Part shown: one piece after another, positions 37,973-47,012 of the stretch
Layout: each line of letters begins with the position of its first letter
Position numbering within the stretch: position 1 is the stretch's first letter
Origin: an uncultured Mediterraneibacter sp.
GTDB lineage: Bacteria > Bacillota > Clostridia > Lachnospirales > Lachnospiraceae
DNA length: 64,000 nucleotides
NCBI GenBank assembly: GCA_944381935.1
Contig: CALWMN010000002.1
Span: forward strand, 62,001 to 126,000
Direction: 5' to 3'
Position numbers and translations under genes: made by a program
Notes under the pieces: model-generated
Database searches by the model: none
What the model was told of the DNA's origin: nothing
The model's input: the letters and a program-made list of their open reading frames with translations, nothing else

Positions 37973-39073
37973 ATGAAAAAAAGACTTTGTATGTTGTTAG
38001 CATGTGTGATGTTGGTCGCTGGCCTGGCAGGCTGCAGTGGAGGAGCCTCAGGAGGAAGCGAGGGAGCAGATTCGGGGTCTTCTCAGGCGGGTTCTGAGCT
38101 GAAGGGAAGCCCGGATGAAACATACTATATGTGTGTTCCGAACTCCGGAGTTGAATACTGGTTTACTGTTTATCAGGGAATGAAAGATGCCGCAAAGGCG
38201 CTCGGCGTAAACTGCTATTATATGGGAACACCGGAGTATGACGCGTCCAAGCAGGTAGAGGTGTTCGACCAGATCCTGGCAATGGAGCCCACCGGTATCG
38301 TGGTTCATCCGATTACAGCGGAAAGTTTTGTTGACCCCATCCAGAGGGCAGTTGATGCCGGAGTCGGAGTTGTGACATTTGCTGCGGATTCTCCGGATTC
38401 TGCAAGGACTGCTTACATAACTTCTGACAACGAGAAAGAGGGTAACACGGCAGCGGAGAGTATTGCGCAGGAACTTGGCGGAAAAGGCGAAGTGATGGTG
38501 ATGCGCAATCCGGGACAGACGAACCATGAGACAAGATGTGATTCCTTCATCGCTTACATGGAAGAAAACTATCCTGATATCCAGGTTGTTGCAGAAGAGA
38601 TTTCCGGACAGGATGCGGATAAGACCTATCAGTCTGTTATGACAGTGGCGCAGGCACATCCGAACCTGGCAGCAGTGTTCACACCTGAGGCAACTTCGGC
38701 AGTGGGGGCGGCACAGGCAGGAATTGAGCTTGGCGGCGGAGAGCAGTCGCTTCTGGTAGCGTGCTGCGATACTTCAGAGCAGGTTCTGGATCTGTTGAAA
38801 GACGACAAGTTCTTTGTGGCGATTGCGCCGGATGAGTACCTGCAGGGATATATTTCTATGTTAAACTGCTTCTACTCTGTACATAATGAAATGTTAAATC
38901 CGAAGAACAGCAGGGAAGCGGATGGAGAAAACCTGTGGCAGGTTCCGTACTGCGACAATGGGTTATCCCTTGTTACGAAAGAAAATGCGGACAGCTTTTA
39001 TATGAAAAATTACTGTGAGAAAATCGGGGTCAAAGATGTCGATGAGATGTTAAGTCCCTATGAAGTAGAGTAG
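37973..39073 (+). CDS. Ribose-type periplasmic-binding-like lipoprotein of an ABC transporter
   Basis: A 366-residue binding lipoprotein of the RbsB class (type 1 PBP fold). The signal ends LAGC with the lipidated cysteine at 21, then a Gly/Ser-rich linker of about 30 residues. The mature domain starts YYMCVPNSGVEYWFTVYQGMKDAAKALG, with GIVVHPITAESFVDPIQRAVDAGVGVVTFAADS as the typical second strand-helix unit. It captures the sugar or polyol that the operon breaks down. ATG 37973 was chosen because AAAGGAGAAAGGG precedes it; a TTG at 37949 lies upstream. A strong hairpin follows the stop. Confidence 0.93.
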   Translation: MKKRLCMLLACVMLVAGLAGCSGGASGGSEGADSGSSQAGSELKGSPDETYYMCVPNSGVEYWFTVYQGMKDAAKALGVNCYYMGTPEYDASKQVEVFDQILAMEPTGIVVHPITAESFVDPIQRAVDAGVGVVTFAADSPDSARTAYITSDNEKEGNTAAESIAQELGGKGEVMVMRNPGQTNHETRCDSFIAYMEENYPDIQVVAEEISGQDADKTYQSVMTVAQAHPNLAAVFTPEATSAVGAAQAGIELGGGEQSLLVACCDTSEQVLDLLKDDKFFVAIAPDEYLQGYISMLNCFYSVHNEMLNPKNSREADGENLWQVPYCDNGLSLVTKENADSFYMKNYCEKIGVKDVDEMLSPYEVE

Positions 39074-39110
39074 ATATCCCGGACCCGATCCGGTTATACA
39101 GCTCATGTTT

Positions 39111-39138
39111 GCTTTGCCCCGGCGGACCGGGGCAAAGC
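39111..39138 (+). terminator. Intercistronic hairpin after the binding-protein gene
   Basis: GCTTTGCCCCGG (39111-39122), CGGA loop, CCGGGGCAAAGC (39127-39138): a perfect 12-bp stem without a T tract. It probably stabilises the upstream message rather than ending transcription fully. Confidence 0.75.
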
Positions 39139-39156
39139 GGTGGAAGGTGATAAGAT

Positions 39157-40680
39157 ATGGCGTTACTGGAATTAAAAAATATATCGAAAAGTTTTGGCAA
39201 AAATGAGGTCTTAAGCGGTGTGAACTTCAGCCTGGAAGCTGGTGAAGTTCATGCTTTGCTGGGCGAGAACGGGGCGGGAAAATCTACGATGCTCAATATT
39301 ATCGGAGGCCTGTTTCACAGCGACGGCGGGGAGATTTTCTTTGACGGAGAAAAGGTGGAAAACAATACGATCTCAAAGGCTAAGAAGCTGGGAATCGGTT
39401 TCGTGCATCAGGAAATCGAACTCTGCCAGGATGTTACTGTAGCAGAGAATATCATGATGGCATCCATATGCGACAGTAAATCATGGAATGTCAATTACGG
39501 AAAAATCGCGGAAGAGGCAAAGAAAATCCTTGAGCCGATGGTTGGGGACAGTATTGATCCGCTGGCGCCGGTGTCAAGCCTCTCGATTTCGCAGCAGCAG
39601 GTAGTGGAAATCGCAAAAGCTATCTCATATAAATGCAAGCTCCTGCTGTTAGATGAGCCTACAGCGGCATTGTCTGAAAATGAGACGGAGTCTCTGTTTC
39701 AAATTATGAGGAAGCTCACAAAGGAAGGAATCGGAATCATATTTATCAGCCACAGGATGTCGGAAATTTTTGAACAGAGCGACCGGGTAACGGTGCTTAG
39801 AGACGGGAAGATTATTTCCACATATCGTTCAAAAGAGGCAAAAATGGAACAACTGTTAAAGGATATGGCAGGGCGGGAAATCTCGGATATTTATCCCCCG
39901 AAAGCAGAAAATATTGATTATGGGGAAGAAAACATTTTGCTGGAGATTAGAAACCTGACAGATAAAAAGAACAGGTTCCGCAATGTGGACATTACGCTGT
40001 ATAAAGGAGAGATCCTGGGAATTGCGGGACTGGTAGGAGCAGGGCGGACAGAGATCATGCAGACGGCTGTAAATCAGAGAAAGCGCCGGAGCGGGGAAGT
40101 CTTTTTCCTGGGAGAGAATATCAGTAAAATGTCGACGTCTCAAATCTATAAGAAAGGCCTGATACTGCTCAGCGAGGACAGGAAGAAGAGCGGGCTGTTC
40201 ATGGACTATTCTATCGAGATGAATATCAGCTCCACTCACCTGGAAGAAGTGAAGCAGGGGATTTTTATCAATGAAAAGAAGGAGAAGGCGCTTGCCGAGT
40301 CCAAGATAGAGGAGCTTGCGATCCGATGCAGGGGACCGAAACAGATTGTGAGTACGCTCTCCGGCGGGAACCAGCAGAAGGTCCTATTGGCAAAGCTCCT
40401 TGCAAAGCGTCCCAAGGCGATCATTCTCGATGAGCCGACAAGAGGCGTGGATGCCGGGGCAAAAGCTGATATCGGAAAGTATATCCGGGAACTGGCAGAC
40501 AGCGGGATCGGCGTCATCATTATTTCATCGGAGATGAATGAACTGCTGGGATTGTGCGACAGGCTGACTTACATTGATATTGACGGGGACCAGGTAAAAG
40601 GAAAGGGCGAGAATGCATTTGATTCCGACGAGATTATTTATTATATTTCGGGCGCTTACAAATACGAAGAGGTGAAATGA
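39157..40680 (+). CDS. Ribose-type sugar ABC transporter ATPase (two domains)
   Basis: A 507-residue tandem ATPase of the RbsA/MglA class. The first domain has Walker A GENGAGKST (36-44), signature LSISQQQVVEIAKAI and Walker B LLLLDEPTAAL. The second domain has a degenerate P-loop (GLVGAGRTEIM) and a full signature and Walker B (LSGGNQQKVLLAKLLA; AIILDEPTRGVD), as is usual in this class. It powers import through the permease encoded next, whose ATG overlaps its stop (ATGA). GGAAGGTGA precedes ATG 39157. Confidence 0.95.
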   Translation: MALLELKNISKSFGKNEVLSGVNFSLEAGEVHALLGENGAGKSTMLNIIGGLFHSDGGEIFFDGEKVENNTISKAKKLGIGFVHQEIELCQDVTVAENIMMASICDSKSWNVNYGKIAEEAKKILEPMVGDSIDPLAPVSSLSISQQQVVEIAKAISYKCKLLLLDEPTAALSENETESLFQIMRKLTKEGIGIIFISHRMSEIFEQSDRVTVLRDGKIISTYRSKEAKMEQLLKDMAGREISDIYPPKAENIDYGEENILLEIRNLTDKKNRFRNVDITLYKGEILGIAGLVGAGRTEIMQTAVNQRKRRSGEVFFLGENISKMSTSQIYKKGLILLSEDRKKSGLFMDYSIEMNISSTHLEEVKQGIFINEKKEKALAESKIEELAIRCRGPKQIVSTLSGGNQQKVLLAKLLAKRPKAIILDEPTRGVDAGAKADIGKYIRELADSGIGVIIISSEMNELLGLCDRLTYIDIDGDQVKGKGENAFDSDEIIYYISGAYKYEEVK

Positions 40681-41672
40681 CGATGAAAAAGTCTGGAAAA
40701 AATCTGGTGAAAAAACTGTTTGAAAAAAGAGAAACCATGCTTGCTCTGATAGTGATTGTCCTGTTTGTGATACTGGCGCTGTCGACGAGGAATTTCCTGA
40801 AGTGGTCGAATCTGAAGGTAATTATATCCAGCCTGTCTGTAGACGGTATCATTGTGATCGGTATGACAATCGTCCTGATTTCAGGAGGAATCGATCTTTC
40901 AGTAGGTTCGACGATGTGCCTTTCCATGACAGTTGCAGCTATGCTGATCAAGACAGGGGCGAATCCCTGGCTTGGAAGCGTTGCCGGGATTGCGGCAGCA
41001 GGTGCGTTCGGAGTAGTCCTGGGGATTCTTGTCACAAAGCTTCATCTGACGCATTTTATTGTATCGCTCTGTTTTATGGGGATCGCGAGAGGTCTGGTTT
41101 ATATACTGACGAGCGGCTCGCCGATTTCCCTTGTACAGGAGTTGAAAGACTATCCTTCCTTTGCATTTCTCGGTCAGGGGACTCTTGGGCAGTTCCCGAT
41201 GGCACCGGTGTGCTTTATCGTAATTGCGGTTGTCAGCGCGATATATGTGAAAAAGTCAGCCGGAATGAGGAAGGTGTTCTATACGGGAAGCAATGAAAAC
41301 GCGGCAAAATATTCTGGCATAAAGGTTGACAAAGTTAAGATACTCGCCTGTATTGCATGCGCGGCGATGGCAGGGATTGCCGGGATTATCTATATGATCC
41401 GGTACTCCGGAGTCGCAGTGAGCGCAGGAGAAGGCGGCGAGATGGTGGCGCTTTCGGCAGCGGTAATCGGCGGAGCCAGCATGAACGGCGGGAAAGGCTC
41501 TATTGCAGGTTCTGTGCTTGGGCTGGTCTTTATTGTCCTGATTCAGGATGCGATGACCCTGATGATGGTGCCGTCTTACTGGCAGGATTTTGTGAAATAT
41601 GCGATCGTACTGCTGGCAGTATGCCTCGACGGAATTTCTTTGAACCGTGCCTATGCTGCGACAAATAAATAG
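40677..41672 (+). CDS. Ribose-type sugar ABC transporter permease
   Basis: Membrane subunit of the RbsC class, 331 residues with about ten helices. Typical features are GIDLSVGSTMCLSMTVAAML, LTHFIVSLCFMGIARGLVYILTSG, the cytoplasmic loop YTGSNENAAKYSGIKVDKVKI and GGASMNGGKGSIAGSVLG. The ATG overlaps the ATPase stop; an ATG at 40683 is an alternative two codons later. A single permease gene means it forms a homodimer. It ends 17 bases before the kinase gene. Confidence 0.94.
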   Translation: MTMKKSGKNLVKKLFEKRETMLALIVIVLFVILALSTRNFLKWSNLKVIISSLSVDGIIVIGMTIVLISGGIDLSVGSTMCLSMTVAAMLIKTGANPWLGSVAGIAAAGAFGVVLGILVTKLHLTHFIVSLCFMGIARGLVYILTSGSPISLVQELKDYPSFAFLGQGTLGQFPMAPVCFIVIAVVSAIYVKKSAGMRKVFYTGSNENAAKYSGIKVDKVKILACIACAAMAGIAGIIYMIRYSGVAVSAGEGGEMVALSAAVIGGASMNGGKGSIAGSVLGLVFIVLIQDAMTLMMVPSYWQDFVKYAIVLLAVCLDGISLNRAYAATNK

Positions 41673-41689
41673 CAGAGAGGAGGAATCCT

Positions 41690-43204
41690 GTGGATTACTA
41701 TATGGGAATTGATATCGGAGGCACAATGGTAAAAGCCGCAGTCTTTAACCGGGATGGGGAAGAGGTCGCGGTCAGTGAGCATAAGCTGAAAGTGATACAT
41801 CCGGGAAAAGACAAGGTGGAGCGCGATATAAATGACGCTACGAAAGCAGTGTATGCGGTGATTACGGATGTGATCCGAAAAAGCGGGATCGACAGCGCCG
41901 GGATCAGGGGGATTGGCGTGACGGGCCAGGCAAATGGACTGTATATGTTCGACTCAGATGGAAAGCCTGTGCATAATGCAATTTTAAGCAGCGACATGCG
42001 GGCGAAGGAGTATGTAAGAAAGTGGGCTCTGGATGGTACGTGGAAAAAGATCCTGCCGAAGATCAGGCAGCAGGTGTGGGCAGGCAATGTGCCGGCGCTG
42101 ATCGCCTGGTTTAAGGAACAGGAGCCTGAGGTCTTGAAAAAGGCGCAGGTTGTCTGTACGGCGAAAGATTACGTGAGATACCTTCTGACCGGGGAGTTCG
42201 CTCTGGAAGAGACAGAGGCCTCCGGCATCGCCTCTATGGACCAGGATGCCGGTGAGATCACAGAAGAGATCTATGAGGCTTTCGGCATTGAAGAGTACAG
42301 GAAGCTTCTCCCCGGGAAGATCCTCGGATGCACGGAGATAGCCGGAGGCGTCACCGCGGAATGTGCGGAAAAGACCGGGCTGCGGGAAGGGACGCCAGTG
42401 GTGGGCGGTCAGATGGATACGGGCGCCTGCATCATTTCGGCAGGGGTAACCGAAGAAAACCAGCTCGGGATCATTGTCGGGACATGGGGCATCAATTCCA
42501 TCATAAAGAAGCAGCCGGTGACAGATGAAAATATTTTTATGGTGTATCGATACTGTATCCCGGATATGTACTGCGTGATGGAAGGAAGTTCCACCTCAGC
42601 TACCAACCAGGAGTGGTTCATAGACAATTTTATACGGGACGCTTCGGATGAAGAGGTCTATAATGTATGCAATAAGCTGGTAGCCGATGCGGATTATCAG
42701 GACACGGTCCTGTTCCTTCCATTCCTGTACGGCAGCAATGTCGGATTGGATGCAAAAGCAGCATTTGTGGGACTGGAGGGCAGGCACGGGAAAAAGGAAA
42801 TGTTAAGGGCGATTTATGAAGGCGTTGCCTTTTGCCATAAATATCATATTGAGAGGCTTCAGGGATATATCAGGTCACTGGATGTGGTCCGCATGGCAGG
42901 CGGAGCCGCAAGATCTTCCGTTTGGATGCAGATGTTCTCTGATATACTGGGCGTGCCGGTAGAGATATCCAAAGCTTCAGAGCTTGGGGCGATGGGGGTG
43001 GCAATGGAAGCGGCAGTCGGTACGGGGCTGTTCCGTGACCTGCGTGAAGCTGCGGAGAAATGGGTCAAGATAAAGGCAGTCTACCACCCGGAACCGAAGC
43101 GTACCCAATATTACAAGAGGAAATATGAAGTTTACAAAAAGATTATTGACGATCTGTCAGGGACGTGGAAGAGCATAGAGCTCTTAAAGTATGACAAGGC
43201 GTGA
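41690..43204 (+). CDS. FGGY-family carbohydrate kinase
   Basis: Sugar kinase of 504 residues, close to xylulokinases in length. The N-terminal phosphate-binding loop is MGIDIGGTMVKAAVF. GVTGQANGLYMFDSDGKPVHNAILSSDMRA matches the region that binds the sugar. The C-terminal ATP domain has VRMAGGAARSSVWMQMFSDILGVPVEI. It phosphorylates the imported ketose or polyol-derived ketose before aldolase cleavage. FGGY enzymes act on many three- to seven-carbon sugars, so the substrate is open. GTG 41690 follows AGAGAGGAGG. It is the last gene of the operon and is followed by a terminator. Confidence 0.92.
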   Translation: MDYYMGIDIGGTMVKAAVFNRDGEEVAVSEHKLKVIHPGKDKVERDINDATKAVYAVITDVIRKSGIDSAGIRGIGVTGQANGLYMFDSDGKPVHNAILSSDMRAKEYVRKWALDGTWKKILPKIRQQVWAGNVPALIAWFKEQEPEVLKKAQVVCTAKDYVRYLLTGEFALEETEASGIASMDQDAGEITEEIYEAFGIEEYRKLLPGKILGCTEIAGGVTAECAEKTGLREGTPVVGGQMDTGACIISAGVTEENQLGIIVGTWGINSIIKKQPVTDENIFMVYRYCIPDMYCVMEGSSTSATNQEWFIDNFIRDASDEEVYNVCNKLVADADYQDTVLFLPFLYGSNVGLDAKAAFVGLEGRHGKKEMLRAIYEGVAFCHKYHIERLQGYIRSLDVVRMAGGAARSSVWMQMFSDILGVPVEISKASELGAMGVAMEAAVGTGLFRDLREAAEKWVKIKAVYHPEPKRTQYYKRKYEVYKKIIDDLSGTWKSIELLKYDKA

Positions 43205-43232
43205 ATGTAGGATATTTTCCCCGAAAGTTTTC

Positions 43233-43265
43233 AGGGTTCGGAAGACGTGTTCCGGACCCTTTGTT
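43233..43265 (+). terminator. Terminator after the FGGY kinase operon
   Basis: AGGGTTCGGAA (43233-43243) pairs with TTCCGGACCCT (43250-43260) with one mismatch, followed by TTGTT. Confidence 0.75.
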
Positions 43266-43329
43266 GCACCCGGAGGAACATTATGCTAAACTGGGAGGCG
43301 AAAAAGAGAGAAAAAAGGAGGAGGAAAAG

Positions 43330-43797
43330 ATGGTAGGCGGACTTATATTTATGCTTATATCAGCTTTAGGGGGGATTCTCTACGGACTGTTTTCGCTTTT
43401 CTGGGTGATCCTGATGATTATCGCATACTGGAAAGTTCTCGTAAAAGCGGGAGAACCGGGATGGAAATGCCTGATCCCAATCTATAACGGATACACATTT
43501 TATAAAATAGCATGGAATGCAGACATGTTCTGGATAGGATGCGTGTTTATCATAATGGAGGCGGTGTTTCGGACTTTCAGCGGCGGGATGTTCAGTGTTA
43601 TGGGGATCCTGGCAGGGCTGTGCGGGGTTGCGCAGGCTGTGATCAATTTCTTCTATTCTGTTAACCTTGCAAAGTGCTTTGGGAAGGGGATCCTGTTCGG
43701 GATCGGAATCTGGATTGCCGGGCCGATCTTTATCCTGATACTTGCCTTTGGTTCTGCCCGTTACCAGAGAGGGAGTGGCACATGGGCAGGGTACTGA
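43330..43797 (+). CDS. DUF5684-like integral membrane protein
   Basis: A 155-residue membrane protein with about four to five helices. The motif WKVLVKAGEPGWKCLIPIYNGYTFYKIAW between helices 1 and 2 is the signature of the DUF5684 group, which sometimes occurs next to signal peptidases; its function is unknown. ATG 43330 was chosen for the strong AAAAAGGAGGAGG just before it. A GTG at 43201 would extend back over the kinase stop and the terminator and is unlikely. The AEC transporter gene starts inside its last codons. Confidence 0.83.
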   Translation: MVGGLIFMLISALGGILYGLFSLFWVILMIIAYWKVLVKAGEPGWKCLIPIYNGYTFYKIAWNADMFWIGCVFIIMEAVFRTFSGGMFSVMGILAGLCGVAQAVINFFYSVNLAKCFGKGILFGIGIWIAGPIFILILAFGSARYQRGSGTWAGY

Positions 43798-44687
43798 CAC
43801 AGACGGTTGTCTACCTGGCATTGCTCTTTATCGGATACGGGTTTAAAAAGGGCGGAATCTTCAAAGCGGAGGACTCCGGTTTTTTAAAATCCGTTATCCT
43901 CTATATCACGATGCCGGCGATGGCAGTCAATGGACTGAAAGACCTGCACCTTCAGATGTCTTTTCTGTGGTGCTTTCTGACAGGGTTTTTCACCTGTACA
44001 GTTCTTTTGCTCGTTGGGATGGCTGCATCGAAAGGACAGGATGCATCAGGAAAGCTTCTGTATCTGTTCAGCTTCAACAGCTTTAACGTGGGGAATTTTG
44101 CAATTCCGTTCCTGACAGGCCTTATCTCCGCAGATGGATTTGCGGCTTTGTGCCTGTTTGACATTGCTGTTGCCATGTTTCTGTATGGGGTGGATTACAG
44201 TATAGCCGAGAGCAGAAAGGGCGAGGGCGGTTTTTCGCTGAAACTGCTCGTGAAGAAGGTGTTCTGTTCCCCCATAACCGATGCTTATCTGGCCATGCTG
44301 CTTCTGGCAGCCCTTCAGATCCGGCTTCCTGCGCCTGTCCTGAAACTTGCGGAGGTGGCAGGCAATGCCAACGCTTTCCTGGCAATGCTGAGCATCGGAA
44401 TACTCTTTGAGTGGAACCTGGATAGGAAGAACCTGAAAATGCTGCTGGGATTCTTTTCCCTGCGGTATATTACTGTACTGCTGCTTGCAGCCGGCGTCGT
44501 CCTCTTTGTTCCGTTTCCGCAGGATATCCGCCAGGCAGTGTGTGTGCTTTTGATGGCCCCTGTGGCGAGTGTTGCCCCTCTTTTGACAGAAAATGCCGGA
44601 GGAAACGGGGCAAAAGCAGCTCAGATCAACTCGATCAGCATATTTACAGGGATTGCGATGATGATGATTGTTTATATGATTCTTTAA
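43782..44687 (+). CDS. AEC-family transporter
   Basis: Auxin efflux carrier family protein of 301 residues with about ten helices in two inverted halves. It opens with GRVLTQTVVYLALLFIGYGFKKGGIF and carries FNSFNVGNFAIPFLTGLI at the conserved crossover. The C-terminal half has LLMAPVASVAPLLTENAGGNG. Bacterial members export or import small organic acids or other anions, and the substrate here is unknown. ATG 43782 has AGGGAG before it and overlaps the DUF5684-like gene by 16 bases. An upstream ATG at 43674 would extend over hydrophilic out-of-family sequence and was rejected. Confidence 0.9.
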   Translation: MGRVLTQTVVYLALLFIGYGFKKGGIFKAEDSGFLKSVILYITMPAMAVNGLKDLHLQMSFLWCFLTGFFTCTVLLLVGMAASKGQDASGKLLYLFSFNSFNVGNFAIPFLTGLISADGFAALCLFDIAVAMFLYGVDYSIAESRKGEGGFSLKLLVKKVFCSPITDAYLAMLLLAALQIRLPAPVLKLAEVAGNANAFLAMLSIGILFEWNLDRKNLKMLLGFFSLRYITVLLLAAGVVLFVPFPQDIRQAVCVLLMAPVASVAPLLTENAGGNGAKAAQINSISIFTGIAMMMIVYMIL

Positions 44688-44713
44688 ATAATAATAATTA
44701 TTGTTATTATTTG

Positions 44714-44771
44714 TTGACTTTTCTTTTCGTGTCATGTTATAGTACTTATATAAAAGTTAGAAAAACCTAAC
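44714..44771 (+). promoter_or_regulatory. ahpC promoter with GTTAG-N6-CTAAC box
   Basis: TTGACT (44714-44719), 18 bases, TATAGT (44738-44743). GTTAG (44756-44760), AAAAAC, CTAAC (44767-44771) follows about 12 bases after the -10. It is preceded by TAAAA, exactly as in the DUF2325 promoter. Confidence 0.6.
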
Positions 44772-44794
44772 CGAGAGAAAAGGAGGAATTTAAT

Positions 44795-45358
44795 ATGTCG
44801 TTAATCGGAAAAGAAATTGTAGATTTTACGGTACAGGCTTATCAGGGAAATGAATTCAGAGAGGTAAAGAAGGGGGATGTGTTGGGCAAGTGGTCCGTGT
44901 TCTTCTTTTACCCGGCAGATTTTACTTTTGTGTGCCCTACGGAACTGGAGGACCTGGCAAATAAATACGAAGATTTTAAAAAGGCAGGATGCGAGATCTA
45001 TTCTGTATCATGCGATACCCACTATGTACACAAAGCTTGGCATGACGCGTCAAAGACGATCCAGAAGATCCAGTATCCGATGCTGGCGGACCCGACAGGG
45101 GTACTTGCCCGGGGATTTGATGTGATGATTGAGGAGGATGGAGTGGCAGAAAGAGGAAGCTTCATCGTCAACCCCGAGGGAAAGATCGTCGCCTATGAGG
45201 TGACTGCGGGGAACGTGGGCAGAAATGCAGACGAGCTGCTCAGGAGAGTGCAGGCGTCCCAGTTCGTTGCCGAACACGGGGACGAGGTGTGCCCGGCAAA
45301 ATGGCAGCCGGGAGCGGACACGCTCAAGCCAAGCCTGGATCTTGTGGGGCTGCTGTAA
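44795..45358 (+). CDS. ahpC: Peroxiredoxin AhpC
   Basis: Typical 2-Cys peroxiredoxin of 187 residues that reduces hydrogen peroxide and organic peroxides. The peroxidatic cysteine is C47 in DFTFVCPTELED, and the resolving cysteine is C166 in DEVCPAKWQPG near the C-terminus. SFIVNPEGKIVAYEVTAGNVGRNADELLR is diagnostic of AhpC. No AhpF reductase gene follows, so the partner is encoded elsewhere or is a thioredoxin-type protein. AAAGGAGG precedes ATG 44795. Its promoter shares an operator-like box with DUF2325 and enolase, which may link peroxide defence to a wider regulon. Confidence 0.96.
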   Translation: MSLIGKEIVDFTVQAYQGNEFREVKKGDVLGKWSVFFFYPADFTFVCPTELEDLANKYEDFKKAGCEIYSVSCDTHYVHKAWHDASKTIQKIQYPMLADPTGVLARGFDVMIEEDGVAERGSFIVNPEGKIVAYEVTAGNVGRNADELLRRVQASQFVAEHGDEVCPAKWQPGADTLKPSLDLVGLL

Positions 45359-45379
45359 AGGACAGCGGGACAGAATATA

Positions 45380-45416
45380 AAGACGGACTACCGGTTTTCC
45401 GGGATAGTCCGTCTTT
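45380..45416. terminator. Terminator between convergent ahpC and galT
   Basis: AAGACGGACTA (45380-45390) and TAGTCCGTCTT (45405-45415), with an inner CCGG/CCGG pair, followed by TT. It serves ahpC strongly and galT weakly. Confidence 0.88.
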
Positions 45417-45455
45417 TGATCTTTGTGAAAAGGTGATTCCCCCAACAGCCGGGAG

Positions 45456-46961
45456 TCAGAGAGCGCTGATGAAGCGGCGGAAGGCTTTCAGGCCTTCCTC
45501 TGTGCATTTGTAGACGCCGGCGTCTTCGAGTACCTGGCAGAAGACCTTTCCAACCTCCTGTTCGAGGATGTGTTCAATATTGCCTTCATTGAGATCAGGA
45601 TATAGAGGAAGAAATTCCTCTACCCAGTCAGCGTGTTTGGCGATCTGGCTGCAGCTTCTGATATCCTTCCCTTCCAGGATATATTCTCTGAGAAGTTCCA
45701 TCTCGCCTTTTAAGCGGGCGGGAAGGACAGCAAGTCCCATGACCTCGATCAGCCCGATGTTTTCCTTCTTGATGTGATGGAGCTTTGCGTGCGGATGGTA
45801 TACGCCAAGAGGGTGCTCCTCTGTCGTGATGTTATTGCGCAGAGCCAGGTCCAGCTCATACAGGCCGTCCCTCCTGCGGGCGATGGGAGTGATCGTGTTG
45901 TGGGGCGTCCCATCTGTCTCAGCGAAGATGAAGGCATCCTCATCCGTGTAAGAGCGCCATTTGTTCAGGATATGCTCTGCGAGGTCGATGATCCGTTCCG
46001 GATCCGCGCTCTTTAGACGGATGACAGACAGGGGCCATTTCACAATGCCCGCGCTTACATCTTCATATCCCTTTACAGAGAAGGTCTCGATGACGGGAGC
46101 CTTCGCCATTGCAAAGGTATAATTTCCGCCCTGGAAATGATCGTGGCTTAAGATGGAGCCGCCTACGATCGGGAGATCGGCGTTTGAACCGAGGAAATAG
46201 TGGGGGAACAGCCGGATAAAGTCAAACAGCTTCGCAAATGCGCTCCGGTCAATCTTCATCGGGATATGCTCCCCGTTGAATACGATGCAGTGCTCGTTAT
46301 AATACACGTACGGAGAATACTGGAACCCCCATTTTTTCCCCTGGATCGTGATCGGGATGATGCGGTGGTTCTCCCTGGCGGGATGGTTCGTCCTGCCGGC
46401 ATACCCTTCGTTCTCCATGCAGAGCTGGCATTTCGGGTAAGCGGAGGACTTTGCCTTTCCGGCAGCCGCGATGGCTTTCGGATCCTTCTCCGGTTTGGAG
46501 AGATTGATCGTAATGTCGAGAGTGCCGTACTCGGTATCCACGGTCCATTTGCGGTCCTTTTTGATGCGGTAGCGACGGATATAGTCGCTGTCCTGGCTCA
46601 GTTTATAGTAATATTCGGTTGCCGCCTCAGGTGATTCTTCATATTTTTCCCGGAATTTCTCCTGGATCTGCGCAGGGCGCGGCACGAGGCAGTTCATCAG
46701 CCTGGTGTCAAAGAGATCGCGGTATGTAATGCTGTCCTCGATGAGCCCTCTCCTGACAGCCTCATCAAGAAGGCCGGAAAGCACATCCTCAAGCACGATG
46801 TGCTCCAGGTCGCATTCCACGTCCTCATAATCGTCCTCCTTCATGACGTCCAGCAGAAGATTCGTTGTGTAGATCCGCTCGGATTCCGGTGTCAGCCCGG
46901 TGTCGATCCCGTACTGGACCAGTTTTTTGATTAATTCACAGAGCATATGGTTTCCCTCCAT
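45456..46961 (-). CDS. galT: UDP-glucose--hexose-1-phosphate uridylyltransferase, Firmicute class II
   Basis: Leloir-pathway enzyme that exchanges galactose 1-phosphate with UDP-glucose. The 501 residues are the long class II form. Diagnostic segments are CQLCMENEGYAGRTNHPARENHR, WGFQYSPYVYYNEHCIVF, GSNADLPIVGGSILSHDHFQGG with the active-site histidines, and EHPLGVYHPHAKLHHIKKENIGLIEVMG. GGAGGGAAACC precedes the ATG at 46961 on the minus strand. It lies 51 bases after galK in the same direction with no terminator, so the two form one operon. galE is not here but next to lacZ. Confidence 0.96.
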   Translation of the reverse strand: MEGNHMLCELIKKLVQYGIDTGLTPESERIYTTNLLLDVMKEDDYEDVECDLEHIVLEDVLSGLLDEAVRRGLIEDSITYRDLFDTRLMNCLVPRPAQIQEKFREKYEESPEAATEYYYKLSQDSDYIRRYRIKKDRKWTVDTEYGTLDITINLSKPEKDPKAIAAAGKAKSSAYPKCQLCMENEGYAGRTNHPARENHRIIPITIQGKKWGFQYSPYVYYNEHCIVFNGEHIPMKIDRSAFAKLFDFIRLFPHYFLGSNADLPIVGGSILSHDHFQGGNYTFAMAKAPVIETFSVKGYEDVSAGIVKWPLSVIRLKSADPERIIDLAEHILNKWRSYTDEDAFIFAETDGTPHNTITPIARRRDGLYELDLALRNNITTEEHPLGVYHPHAKLHHIKKENIGLIEVMGLAVLPARLKGEMELLREYILEGKDIRSCSQIAKHADWVEEFLPLYPDLNEGNIEHILEQEVGKVFCQVLEDAGVYKCTEEGLKAFRRFISAL

Positions 46962-47012
46962 TTTATTTTTGAACAGTGTGTTAAGACAATTCCCGCCTTA
47001 TCGCGGAACAGG

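Noticed and set aside
43201-43329. GTG 43201 as start of the DUF5684-like gene
   Set aside because: The extension crosses a terminator hairpin and the strong ribosome site AAGGAGGAGG before ATG 43330.
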